A DNA stretch of 64,000 nt from Atrina japonica (lineage: Eukaryota; Mollusca; Bivalvia; Pterioida; Pinnidae). A model generated the notes under the pieces. The model ran no database searches. It worked only from the letters and a program-made list of their open reading frames with translations, and was not told the DNA's origin. A program made the position numbers and the translations under genes. Of the stretch, positions 1 to 12,639 are shown one piece after another (position 1 is the first letter of the stretch; every line of letters starts with the position of its first letter). The stretch is taken from positions 310,001 through 374,000 of the forward strand of contig BROG01000638.1 in assembly GCA_030159075.1 (NCBI GenBank), written 5' to 3'.

Positions 1-3000
1 CGATAGTATCTCGTTAAAACGCGTTATTTATCTCGTTAAAACGCGTTAAAACGACATAAATTTTTTTTTCTTTTCAGAGTGACTCTTATAGGCTTCCGTA
101 GTTTTTCAATCTTGAGCTCATTTTGTAAGATAAAAACATCACCATTGATCTATCTTACATAAGCGTAGAATTGATTGTATCGTTGTTAGAGGGAGAGAGA
201 TTACATAATATGTAGATGCTACGAAACGGCCTTACATTTAGCTGGTGCCATTCTGAATAATTGCAAAATCAACACGCAAAGAACTGTTATTTAATCTTAA
301 AACATATACTATTCCTACTATTTTTATGTAATTTGAATTCGTACAAGATTTCCTTTTTATTCAATTTCAAAAATTCAGTCCTCAGTGGTCCATCTTAAAT
401 CTAAAAAATGGAAATTGAATAGCTGACTACGATTTCTGAGTACACTTATTTATTTGGAATGTCAAATCCCTTTATTATTGTTGTTTTACTAATTCAAAAT
501 TGTTTGAATGTAAATAATTAAGAAATATAGATAATATTTCTGGTTCAATACAATTTTTAATTCAACACGTCTAAAATCAACAAACAACTCGATCATTAAC
601 AAAGCGAAATCAACACGACGTTCGTAAAATCGATTACTTTATTATTGTGCAGTTGATGTAAATGACTAAATTGGCATAAACGCAAAACTGAACAATTATT
701 ATCAACAAATGAACTAAAATTGAAAATGCCTTCATTCACTTAATACATGTATCTTTATTCAAGTCAATATCAATTTTGTTTTAAAAGGTAGCAGTATTAC
801 TTACGTAACAACACTTCGCATTCACATATATATTGCACGCGACAAATAATCAACGGATTGGAAGGACTTGGTGCTGGAGACTGTTATTGTTACAACTACA
901 TTTAAACCCAACTGATAGACACATGTGTCTCCATGCCCTGTGTAAATTTCGAAGTATTGAAACAGCAGAAACGGCGTGTTAATAAGATACATCAACACAA
1001 GGCATCAAACCATAGTAATTGTGTATACCCTGATGTCCACGAAGAAAATGTTTAAAAGCGAGTTAAATCGGATGCTATGGGGAAAAGTCAGCTTACGAAT
1101 GCACATGTATTCATTCGTTTCATGGAAGGACTTTGTTCCTTACTAAAACTGCAATGTAACATCGTGTTATGGCATTTTATTTCCTTTCTCTCAGATTTGT
1201 CTTTTTAAATGATTCTGTGACACTTTCAATGTGCATTTCAAAGTGAAATTAAGGTAGGAGTCTAACAGTAGTGGATATAGGCAGATTAACTGTCCAGTTC
1301 AACAGCTAGCTGTTGTAATTGGATGGTTGCTGTGTTTGCCCATTAACTGAAGTTAATCAACGGGGAGCGCGGTCAGTATCTGGATAAGTGACATGAGATG
1401 TGTTACAGGATGATAAGAAAGACAAAAACGTGCAAAACATGTTTAGCCGTGTGCTTAAAAAAGCACAAACCGTGTGATTTTACAGAATCTAAAAAGTTCA
1501 AGTGAGAAAAAATTAACTGTACATAAAATAGTTTTCACCCTGTATGAAAAAAAAATTCTAAACAGATAAGTACTAAAACGTTATCATTTGTAAAATTTTG
1601 ACTGACATGTGAGTAAATACCTTATGTATACTTTCTAGTATTGAAAGTTGTTCCTAATGGAATCATCCAAGCAATGTAAAATTGAAGAAGAACTAATGGT
1701 TATTTGAAGTCCATTTGAATACGACAAATTGAAATTTCAACATGAAGAACAATTGCGAATCCCAAGCGGGATGTGATCAAGTGTCCGGAAGGAGGCAGCG
1801 TCCCCTTTTTAGCATGCGACACCCGTCGTCCGTCGCAAATGTTTCAAACGTCTCGAGTTCGATGTAAAGGCCAAACTCGCTGAAAAGGTTGTCGGTATGT
1901 TTTAGACCCAATTGTCGAAAGAGAGTCACTGTATATGTTCGTGCAGTCGAATATTTTCTAATATTCTTGAGAGGAGATTTCTAATTGTTGAACAAGTTCC
2001 TCTTGTCGACCATACACATTCCTTAGTGGCGAGTTTAAAGCCTTTACCAACATATCTGTGTGTGAGTAATTTAGTGGTATATTAGCAGAGTAGATATCTT
2101 TTATTTTAAATTGTGGCGATTTTTATACGTTTACCAACGTACCTGTGTGTGGTTAATTTTGTGGTGTATAAGCTTATTAGATATCTTTTATTTGAATAAT
2201 ATCATGTTTTAAAATCCAAGACTAGAAATAGTTCACACTGATTTTCATTGAGGAAAGCTTTAGTTTAATGTACTTGTTGTTTCGCAAAAGTGAAGAGTAG
2301 GAATCTTCATGATCGCTAGATGAACGTTTCACATTAAAATTTTCAACGATTTAAAGATAATTACAGGAACTGCAATTTTATAGTAATGAAACGACATGTT
2401 CAAATTGCTAATTTATCATTACCGACAACTAGACATTTTCAATCTAAAGTAACTTGATATATGGTTTACCAGAAAAACTATTTGTATTCAATTTATTACT
2501 ATAATTACCAAAAATATCTAATGTAAAGCAAGGAAAAGCATGGTTTTGTATCCTTTATATAAATCAAATCCATACCTGATTTAAACGTTGTCTTGGAATC
2601 AATGTTTGTGTTATCAATAAAAGGATGTGAATAGTACATTGGGGAAGGTTTTTGAAAATCGGCAAAATACGCAATGTTAGAACAATACCAATCAAATACA
2701 AGTTTGGTGCAAAAGTAACATTTAGTAAAATTATTTCATTTCTACAGAATTGTATACGTTTCCAAAATAACAATTGATAACTTAACACATAAAATAATGA
2801 TATAAACATTTACATCCATAGCTATTAACGCGTGGAAATAAATTACGTTATTCTGTGACGTTTGAAACAGGTGCATGTATTTAGTATTATTCAATTAATC
2901 ATTTGATCAAAATATTCATTAAAATTATAATAAATTTTCTATATGACGGCTCTTGAAGAACAACACAGATATGTTGGTAAAGGGTTTAAAGCAGTACAGA

Positions 3001-3989
3001 GAAGGAACTTCAACTTCAAAAGTAACAGCAGGCAGTTGTAATGTTGCAGGGTGTTCCACTCGCAATCCGGGGGTGATTTCACACTCAAATCTGCATCGTT
3101 GATAATATGTAATGCTTGTGTTGACTGTTTCTTTGTCATTCTTTACAGTACAGCATTGTCAACAAAATCATTCTTAAAACAAAATACCGAGTCAATATGT
3201 TAAATATTTTCTTCCTTTGCTTTACTCATCATGGAAGTCAGGCCTAAACGCAAATACGCCTCAAATTTGGAATGGCTAAGTTCTGTGGTCATTCGGACTA
3301 ATATCCTGATTCAAAATTCTTTATGACATATACCTTTGTGGATTTGTATCAGAAAGAGCACATAATATATTTCTTTTGGAAATATACTACTACATCAACA
3401 GTTGAGATACACTTTACACTTAACAGCATTCTATAACACAATTACAATTTCTTCGTCAAACAGGGAGAGTTGTTAAATTACTTCTGACACAGAACAACTA
3501 CGGATATAGTCAATAATTAAGACGTCAATTCTTATTGATAATTCTATTCTTTCAAAAGGTTACATTTTCATATATAGAGAACTGTAATTGCACGGAAAAC
3601 TCTCCGATCCATCTCTAGACATGATATCCTAGTTACACCGAGATTGATACATTTCTTATACCCGATATATTGTTCTTCATATTTCAAGCGGACCTATGGT
3701 AATTGTCACCTACCACAACACAATACTGTGTTAAATTACTTGTGACAAGACAAAAGAGGCAACATCAAATACACAGATGTAACATTTTCATAATTTGTAG
3801 GTGCAACAATGACAATATCTTATCCTTAGCAGTGTTAAAGAGACATTCAATTAGGTTATGTTTTCTTCGGAATAATCTCCCTTTTCCATTATAGTCGTTA
3901 ACAGATTACTTTTATACTTCAGTTGACAACTCAATAGTAATTTTGTTAAGTATACACCTTACAATTTTCATTTCAACAATTCAATTGAA
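1..3989. other. AT-rich stretch, no gene recognised
   Basis: I see no convincing coding exon here; the open frames are short and of low coding quality. A diverged direct duplication lies at about 2036-2112 and 2130-2200 (shared text ttaccaac, then tgtgtgtg, then gatatctttta). The segment at about 3110-3215 recurs in diverged form at about 61355-61455, so it belongs to a dispersed repeat. Just before it, 2940-3110 reads open in more than one minus frame but matches no family I know. Confidence 0.6.
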
Positions 3990-4905
3990 CGTTTGAGTGT
4001 ATCTTCCTATCACTGGCAACCATATCATGTTTCTTACTTATCACCGGCAGTCATATCAAGTATCTTACTTATCACTGGCAACCATATCATGTATCTTTCT
4101 TATAACTGGCAACCATATCATGCATCTTACTTATCACTGGCAACCATATCATGTATCTTACTTATCACCGGCAACCATATAATGTATCTTACTTATCACC
4201 GGCAACCATATCATGTATCTTACTTATCACTGACAACAATATCATGTATCTTACTTATCACCGGCAACCATATCATGTATCTTACTTATCACCGGCAACC
4301 ATATCATGTATCTTACTTATCACCGGCAACCATATCATGTATCTTACTTATCAGTGACAACCATATTACGTATCTTACTTATCACTGGCAGCCATATCAT
4401 GAATCTTGCTTATCACTGACAACCATATAATGTATCTTACTTATCACTGGCAACCATATCATGTATCTTACTTATCACTGGCAGCCATATCATGTATCTT
4501 ACTTATCACCGACAACCATATCATGTATCGTACTTATCACTGACAACAATATCATGTATCTTACTTATCACCGGCACCATATCATGTTTCTTACTTATCA
4601 CCGACAACCATATCATGTATCTTACTTATCACTGACAACCATATCATGTATCTTACTTATCACCGGCAACCATATCATATATCTTACTTATCATCGGCAA
4701 CCATATCATGTATCTTACTTATCACTGGCAACCATATCATGTATCTTACTTATCACTGGCAGCCATATCATGTATCTTACTTATCACCGACAACCGTATC
4801 ATGTATCTTACTTATCACTGACAACAATATCATGTATCATACTTATCACTGGCAATCATATCATGTATCTTACTTATCACTGGCAACCATACCAAGAATG
4901 ACTCA
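3990..4905. repeat. 31-bp minisatellite, about 29 copies
   Basis: The unit has the form tatcttacttatcaccggca followed by accatatcatg (31 bp) and is repeated with scattered point changes (caccgg/cactgg/cactga). Because 31 is not a multiple of 3 and the unit lacks stops, all three plus frames stay open for long distances. The resulting 100-146-residue frames are repeat artefacts, not genes. Confidence 0.95.
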
Positions 4906-5074
4906 GTTCTATGGATTTTATATATTAAACCGATGTGACCAGAGGATATACATTCTGCTTTAATACAGAACCTATATGATTGGTCCTCTATGACATGGGT
5001 TTTCCTGATATATATCTTTGTCCTTTATATTGTTGTCTACCATTGACACCTCAAATTCTCAATTCTGTACATGT

Positions 5075-6650
5075 ACAACATATCAAATACCGAAGTATAA
5101 GATGTCCAGGATATAGATACGAATCTGGAACAAACTGGACAAACACGGACCTCTGGAAACCAAGAGGTGGGATCAGTTGCCATGGAGAAGTAAGCATCCC
5201 CTGTCGACCGGTCACACCCGCCGTGAGTCCAGAGTCAAGTTCAAATGAAATACGCCAGGAACGAATCCTCGTCACATTTGGTACAGACGTCTCAACAACC
5301 GCCAACGAAAAGGTAACTCAACATTTCACTTAGTGAAACAGAGTAATCGCAAACAAGACTATTATACGCGGAACGTTGACATTAAACGCGGTTTTCGACA
5401 TCCTTGTGTGAATCATTTGTCAGTGATTATTTTACATCTGTATATGAAATGTTCATATGTTGCACACGTTTGGCATATCGGGTCATTTGTGAAATATAAA
5501 CTCCATATGCGGGTGACTGTGGGATATCACTACCTAAATGTAGAATATTTACGACGGAAAAGCCGAACTAGTCGTGTTTGTCGTATTGCTTAGTTGCCAA
5601 TTTCCCGTCTGTGTCTATAGTTAGTAAAATGTCTAAGTATGAAGCGTGTGTGCTTGATTCTGTTTTATCAATAATTTCTATTTCCCTGGGCTATATCGCA
5701 TTGACATATGTATGAAAATTGCCATTATTAATTGACAAAACGTCGTCGATAATTCTAAATGTGAAATTAAAGGACACTGCTAACTTTTTTCTTTTTTTAT
5801 GCAGCAGTTTCTGAATGAAGTCTTCTTCGTATGAATAAAGGAATAGGTCGGCCAATAAAGGGTACAATTAGTTCCCATAGGAATGCCGACAGTTTGTTGA
5901 AGGACAACGTCTCCGAACCTATCTATTTCATTTACTACTTCTGGATCACTAAATACAGAGGGATAACGTGTTTTCATAGTTGGTTTAAGTTTTCGAATAC
6001 GATATTTTATCAACCATCGTACAGGTTTTAGCCACTCAGACAAAGTGTCTGGTTCTACGTCTTCATGTTTGGCCCATCGTCTGGCATAATCTTCGACAGA
6101 ATCCATAACTAAGATGCAATTCAGACGCCAATTAGAGGAACGATCTTTGCGGTATTTAGGACCTCTTAAAATAAGATTTTTGAGGCATTCATTTTCAACA
6201 ATAGAAACGTCACCGGTAATGACATGCCCGATGGAATTATATTTGAAAGAAGATGATGCACATGAACATGTGACAGTGTTGTGTAGGAGATGGTTGAAGT
6301 CTATGCACTGCAAAACCGTGTGTTAATAAATAGCTTGGATGCGATGCTATGTGTATAGCTATATGAATATGGTGGAACACAGGCCTGAACTTTTTGTGAT
6401 TTAGAAAATTGCCAATTTTTAAAGCGTCTATAAAAGTTCACTCTTGCTTCCTGAAAAAAGTTAATTAAGTAGTGTAAAAGTAACAGAAAATTATTTCCTG
6501 CGATTGTGATGAAGGCCCATTTTTTGTAAATGTAATGTAAAAGAAATGAAAAAGTGACATCATGTATGTTGGGTCTCTTGCATGAACGATGTCCGTGACT
6601 TCACTGACGTCTTACCTTAGAATTAAAAAGTTTCATCACATTAACACTAC
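5075..6650 (-). mobile_element. Penelope-like retroelement copy 1, internally deleted
   Basis: Read on the minus strand this copy starts near 6645 with the same N-terminal leader as the copy at 15.6 kb (a run around KRSHGHRS). It continues through the conserved CSCASS...IGHVITGDVS block at about 6250-6180 and on to a PSVFSDPEVV block. There it jumps directly into the QQTVGIPMGTNC reverse-transcriptase block near 5900, losing the N-terminal half of the RT, including the PKLHK signature. The C-terminal part (YGVYISQM, then the shared 3' tail) runs to about 5075. Frameshifts and stops are frequent. The longest remaining open piece is 6313-5780. The element is dead. Confidence 0.8.
5780..6313 (-). 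pseudogene. Penelope-like ORF remnant with internal deletion
   Basis: This open piece of about 177 residues fuses the element's N-terminal conserved region (CSCASSSFKYNSIGHVITGD) and the WRLNCILVMDSVEDYARRWA region to the later RT block VVLQQTVGIPMGTNC. Compared with the 15.6-17.8 kb copy, roughly 300 residues of RT are missing at the fusion. It cannot encode a working polymerase. Confidence 0.7.
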
Positions 6651-6663
6651 TACACATGTCATC

Positions 6664-9546
6664 AGTGTTATGTGTTACACATGTTATACGTCTACCAATG
6701 GCACCTCGGCATCTCTCTATATACATGTTATCAGTGGTATACGTCTACCAATGACAACTCGGGATCTCTAATATATACATGTTATCAGTGGTATACCTCT
6801 ACCAATGACACCTCAGCATCTCTACTGTACATGTTATCAGTGATATACGTCTACCAATGGCACCTCGGCATCTCTCTATATACATGTTATCAGTGGTATA
6901 CGTCTACCAATGACACCTCGGCATCTCTACTATACATGTTATCAGTGGTGTACGTCTACCAATGACAACTCGGCATCTCTACTATATACATCTTATCAGT
7001 GGTGTACGTCTACCAATGACACCTCGGCATCTTTACTATACATGTTATGAGTGATATACGTCTACCAATGGCACCTCGGCATCTCTTTATATACATGTTA
7101 TCAGTGATATACGTCTACCAATGGCACCTCGGCATCTCTTTATATACATGTTATCAGTGGTATACGTCTACAAATGACAACTCGGGATCTCTACTATATA
7201 CATATTCTCAGTGGTATACGTTTACCAACGACACAACGGCATCTCTCTATATACATGTTATCAGTGGTGTGCGTCTACCAATGACAACTCGGCATCTCTA
7301 CTATATATATGTTATCAGTGATATACGTCTACCAATGGCACCTCGGCATCTCTTCTATACATGTTATCAGTGGTATACGTCTACCAATGACAACTCGGGA
7401 TCTCTACTATATACATCTTATCAGTGGTGTACGTCTACCAATGACACCTCGGCATCTCTCTATTTACATGTTATCAGTGGTATACGTCTACCAATGACAA
7501 CTCGGGATCTCTAATATATACATGTTATCAGTGGTATACGTCTACCAATGACACCTCGGCATCTCTACTATACATGTTATCAGTGATATACGTCTATCAA
7601 TGGCACCTCGGCATATCTCTCTAAACATGTTATCAGTGGTATACGTCTATCAATGACACCTCGGCATCTCTACTATACATTTTATCAGTGGTATACGTCT
7701 ACCAATGAAAACTCGGGATCTCTTCTATATACATGTTCTCAGTGGTATACGTTTACCAACGACACCTCCGCATCTCTCTATATACATGTTATCAGTGGTG
7801 TACGTCTACCAAAGACACCTCGGTATCTCTACTATATACATGTTATCAGTGGTGTACGTCTACCAATGACAACTCGGCACCTTTACTATATACGTCTTAT
7901 CAGTGGTAAACGTCTACCAATGACAACTCGGGATCTCTAATATATACATGTTATCAGTGGTGTACGTCTACCAATGACACCTCGGGATCTCTACTATATA
8001 CATGTTATCAGTGGTGTACGTTTACGAACGACACCTCGGCTTCTCTCTATATACATGCTATCAGTGGGTTACGTCTACCAATGACACCTCGGTATCTCTA
8101 CTATATACATCTTATCAGTGGTATACGTCTACCAATGACAACTCGGCATCTCTACTATATACATCTTATCAGTGGTATACGTTTACCAACGACACCTCGG
8201 CTTCTCTCTATATACATGTTATCAGTGGTGTACGTCTACCAATGAAACCTCGGTATCTCTACTATATACATGTTATCAGTGGTATACGTCTACCAATGAC
8301 AACTCGGCATCTCTACTATATACATCTTATCAGTGGTATACGTTTACCAACGACACCTCGGCTTCTCTCTATATACATGTTATCAGTAGTATACGTCTAC
8401 CAATGACACCTCGGCATCTCTACTATACATGTTATCAGTGGTATACGTCTACCAATGACACCTCAGCATCTCTACTATACATTATCTTAGTGGTATACAT
8501 CTAGCAATGACACCTCGGTATCTCTAATATATACATGTTATCAGTGGTGTACGTCTACCAATGACACCTCGGCATCTCTACTATACATGCTATCAGTGGT
8601 ATGCGTCTAACAATGACACCTCGGCATCTCTACTATACATGTTCTCAGTGGTGTACGTCTACCAATGCCACCTCGGCATCTCTAATATATACATGTTATC
8701 AGTGGTGTACGTCTACCAATGACACCTCGGGATATCTACTATAAACATGTTATCAGTGGTGTACGTCTACCAATGACACCTCGGGATCTCTAATATATAC
8801 ATGTTATCAGTGGTGTACGTCTACCAATGACAACTCGGGATCTCTAATATATACATGTTATCATTGGTGTACGTCTACCAACGACACCTCGGCATCTCTA
8901 CTTTATACATGTTATCAGTGGTATACGTCTACCAATGACACCTCGGCATCTCTATATACATGGTATCAGTGATATACGTCTACATACACCTCGGCATCTC
9001 TACTTTATACTTGTTATCAGTGATATACGTCTACCAATGACACCTCGGTATCTCTACTATGTACATGTTATCAGTGATATACGTCTACCAATGACACCTC
9101 GGCATCTCTCTATATACATGTTATCAGTGGTATACGTCTACCAATGACACCTCGGTATCTCTACTATATACATGTTATCAGTGATATACGTCTACCAATG
9201 ACACCTCGGCATCTCTCTATATACATGTTATCAGTGGTATACGTCTACCAATGACACCTCGGTATCTCTCTATATACATGTTATTGGTGGTATACGTCTA
9301 CATTCGACACCTCGGCATCTCTACTATACATTTATCAGTGGTATACGTCTACCAAGACACCTCGGCATCTCTACTATACATGTTATCAGTGGTATACGTC
9401 TACCAAGACACCTCGACATCTCTACTATACATGTTATCAGTGGTATACGTCTACCAATGACACCTCGGGATCTTCTCTTTATACATGTTATCAGTGGTAT
9501 ACGTCTACCAATGACACCTCGGCATCTCTCTATATACATGTGGTAT
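6664..9546. repeat. Large minisatellite, about 53-bp unit, about 54 copies
   Basis: The unit begins tatacatgttatcagtggta, continues tacgtctaccaatgacacct and ends cggcatctctacta. Units alternate between about 52 and 54 bp, depending on whether the joint is ctctctatatacatg, ctctactatacatg or ctctaatatatacatg. The array abuts the 5' end of Penelope-like copy 1. The many open frames on both strands inside it (motifs such as ISGIRLPMT or YTCYQWYTSTND) are repeat translations. Confidence 0.97.
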
Positions 9547-10090
9547 ACGTCGTTGTCATTATAGTCGTCATTATCAGCGTATGTCGTATACTCGACAGGG
9601 GAAATATAAATCTGCTTCATTTCTCTTGAAATACCTAGTCACACTAAAGTATACATAAATGGTGTAGAATTACATAAAAGGTTCCAACAAATCTGTAGTA
9701 TGTTCCACAGAAACAAATCCCGAAATTGCATTACCAAACTACCTGAAACTGCTTGATCTGAAATGCATTTAATTGACAGACTAATTATTCCCGCATGATG
9801 AACTGAGCAATCACAACATTTGCAACAGCAATGCATGGGGGTCTATAGAAATTATTTGAAAGTTTAAACAATCAATATGAGTAGGATTTAGCAAAACAGT
9901 ATATATACTTTTATATGCCACTATTTTATCCACTTCTTCCTGTAGACAGTCATATACTCATTCACTTCAGCGTCGTCATTTTTAATTTCAGCGAATCTGT
10001 TAATTTTTTTCTATGAAATAACTCTGCTTACACGATAATAACATACGTTTTCACCTACTGGCAATAGTTTACCGAGTAATTTTCGAAACA
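9547..10090. other. Unique AT-rich stretch, nothing recognised
   Basis: This is non-repetitive sequence between two tandem arrays. The short open frame on the minus strand at 9836-9639 has no recognisable features. Confidence 0.5.
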
Positions 10091-10540
10091 ATTATTATAT
10101 CGGAAGCCTCGTTTTGGTGCAGGTGATATGGATTATTTGGCACCTAGTACTTGTAAGGAGTAGAGCACGCTCGACAACGAATGTTATATCGGAAGCCTTG
10201 TTCTGGTGTGGGTGATATGGATTATATGGCACCTAGTAATTGTAAGGAGTAGACCACACTCGACAACGAATGTTATATCGGAAGCCTCGTTCTGGTGCGG
10301 GTGATATGGATTATATGGCACCTAGTAATTGTAAGGAGTAGACCACACTCGACAACGAATGTTATATCGGAAGCCTTGTTCTGGTGTGGGTGATATGGAT
10401 TATATGGCACCTAGTAATTGTAAGGAGTAGACCACACTCGACAACGAATGTTATATCGGAAGCCTCGTTCTGGTGCGGGTGATATGGATTATATGGCACC
10501 TAGTAATTGTAAGGAGTAGACCACACTCGACACTCACATG
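10091..10540. repeat. 89-bp tandem repeat, about 5 copies
   Basis: The phrase atatcggaagcctcgtt recurs at 10097, 10186, 10275 and onward with an 89-bp period. Units alternate in a two-unit pattern (gcctcgttctggtgcggg versus gccttgttctggtgtggg), suggesting a 178-bp higher-order duplication. The array sits about 310 bp left of the DIRS element. Confidence 0.93.
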
Positions 10541-10852
10541 TTTGAAAGTTATGAAAATGGAACATAAACGTAGCTGTTTTTATAGTCAAATACGTATCCA
10601 TAGAACTTGCCAGTTTGTTATTGCTAATGGTATACGGTCATAATTATCGCTCCACTAGCATGAATTTGGAATATACATGTACATCCATGCTGAATACGAT
10701 CGCAATATTTGGTGGTATCACTAGTGCAAAATCACCATAGTTAGAAGTATACATGATTTTAAATATTCAAATTAATTCATTCAATTGCTGTCATTATTAT
10801 CTGTGAATCGATGTATGTACTGGATACAGTATTAATGAAACAAGGTGTATGA

Positions 10853-11010
10853 CATTCTATTACATATCGCCTTCTGGCTTTACGAGGGTATCATATAGCA
10901 TTATTTTCCTGGGTGTAACGAAGCATACCTCAATTCAAAGAAAATAAAATCTACCTGGATGATATATACATCCCAGTCGTATATAAGCAGTAGCTTCATG
11001 TGGTAGAACC
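10853..11010 (+). repeat. DIRS left inverted terminal repeat
   Basis: The stretch from cattctattacatat through cgagggtatcatata, gaagcatacctcaattca and cccagtcgtatataagcag is repeated in reverse complement at about 18300-18440, with a few mismatches. Its outer tip (10853-10897) also matches the reverse complement of 18140-18176. Confidence 0.88.
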
Positions 11011-11268
11011 ATTCTTATTCTCTGAGCGACGTGTAATTAGAAGCCTACTTCGGCACATGTACCTGTAACACGGGTATTTCTATATCAACCAAGAACGTGG
11101 TTCTGGCTGTTTGTTATAGTTAACGATGTAATACAGCATTTATTTAACATAACATATTGTTGTTGTCGCATCTTTTTGTAATTTTGCGAAGGAATAATTC
11201 CTTTGCAGTTGTATATATCAAGGTAAGTATGAGTCCGGTAAGTCTCCGTCGTCGAACATAAAATTGTC

Positions 11269-12225
11269 ATGGCTGACAAACCAGATGACGTTTTATCGCT
11301 TCTAGGTAGTGACAATGATTATTCTGAAACTGAGGAACTCTTCGGAGATAAAGCTAACACAAGAAGTAATTTTTCTGACGACAAAAGTTGTACTCGGGGT
11401 GTAAAGCGTAAATCGCAAAAACAAACTACAACCGGTAATACCGGAAATACCACCCGAGTAATGGTAAATAAAAAACCAACTGAAAAGCTTACCGGAACTC
11501 AGGTAAATTCCTAATCTAATGTCACATGCCTTGATATAAATGAATTAAAAGGCCAGTTGGAAATTGAAAAAATCTTAGAGTCCATTTCGGTTCTGTCTGA
11601 AAGTGTCAACAACTCGGGCCAAAGTATGGCGCGCCTTCGTACAATAATGCAACTTGTAAAAGAGACTGTAGAATCTACGGTGCTCAAGAATGGTCAAAAG
11701 TTTTCGATTGATAATCAAACTGTAATACAGTCTGATGTTAATTTTGTAAACAATAGACTAAATAAACAATTGATTTCCATTCCTAATTATGAGGATGATC
11801 AATCTAATGAATCTGATTTTGATTTAAGTTACTTACATTGTACTCCTTCCCCATCCATTGACGGAGTTAATCATCATAATACTTTTCGAAATGTTTATGA
11901 AAATGAGAAAGATTCTGTTGAGAATGATAATGAGTGGCACATTCCACAGATAAATCCTGATGAAAAAACTGGGCCCAAAGTAACTGAGACTCTGGGTAAA
12001 GCTGTAAATGCAGCTATTTCAATCAAATCCATTAAGGAAAGTATGGTTGATTTAAAGAAAAAATATGAGCGACTAGAAAACTGTACACTATTAAAGGTCC
12101 CTCGTGTAAACACGGAAATTTGGGATGCTCTAAATAGAAATTTCCATACAACTGATCTTTCGTTACAAGTTATACAGAAATCTATTCCAAGTGGTATGAT
12201 ACCACTAGTACATGTTATTGAATAA
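11269..12225 (+). pseudogene. DIRS gag-like ORF1, one in-frame stop
   Basis: ORF1 begins MADKPDDVLSLLGSDND, an acidic start typical of DIRS and Ngaro ORF1 proteins. The only visible lesion is a TAA at 11512-11514; the same frame then continues to 12225 (about 319 codons in all). The second half is helical and charged. Near its end is EIWDALNRN...TTDLSLQ.IQKS, which resembles the conserved C-terminal block of DIRS-family gag proteins. No zinc knuckle is seen, which is usual for this class. It starts about 260 bp after the left terminal repeat. Confidence 0.7.
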
Positions 12226-12639
12226 AAGTAAGTTAGAGCCCCAATCTTGCAAGAAAATGCTTGCCGATTCCATTAGCATGTTAGGACATGCTTTTATAAT
12301 TTGTCAATGAGAAGGAGAAATTAGATGAAAAATTCCTTTAACCCTAGATACAGGAAGATTGCCTCTTCTGAAATACCTGTTTCTAAATATTTATTTGGTG
12401 ATAACTGTACGACCAAATTAAAATAAATGGGAGATATAAACAAATATCCCATTGGATATTTTGATCAAAAAATGAGAAATAATAATTATTCAAAAAACTA
12501 ATACAACAGTCCAATAAACAGCAGAGGCAGGTTTATTAGAAATTTCACTTATCAGTACAGGGGAATGAAATCAAAGAGAAATCATTACAACAAATAAGGG
12601 TAAGAAACCTGAATTTTGAAAATTGGAAGAATTTCACTG

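Noticed and set aside
3993..4901. Open frames of 61-146 residues in the 31-bp array
   Set aside because: They are translations of a stop-free 31-bp tandem repeat in three frames, with no start context, composition or homology of a real protein.
6672..9460. Many overlapping open frames in the 53-bp array, and a CRISPR-like look
   Set aside because: Repeat-driven frames on both strands. There are no unique spacers between repeats and the genome is eukaryotic, so it is a minisatellite and not a CRISPR array.
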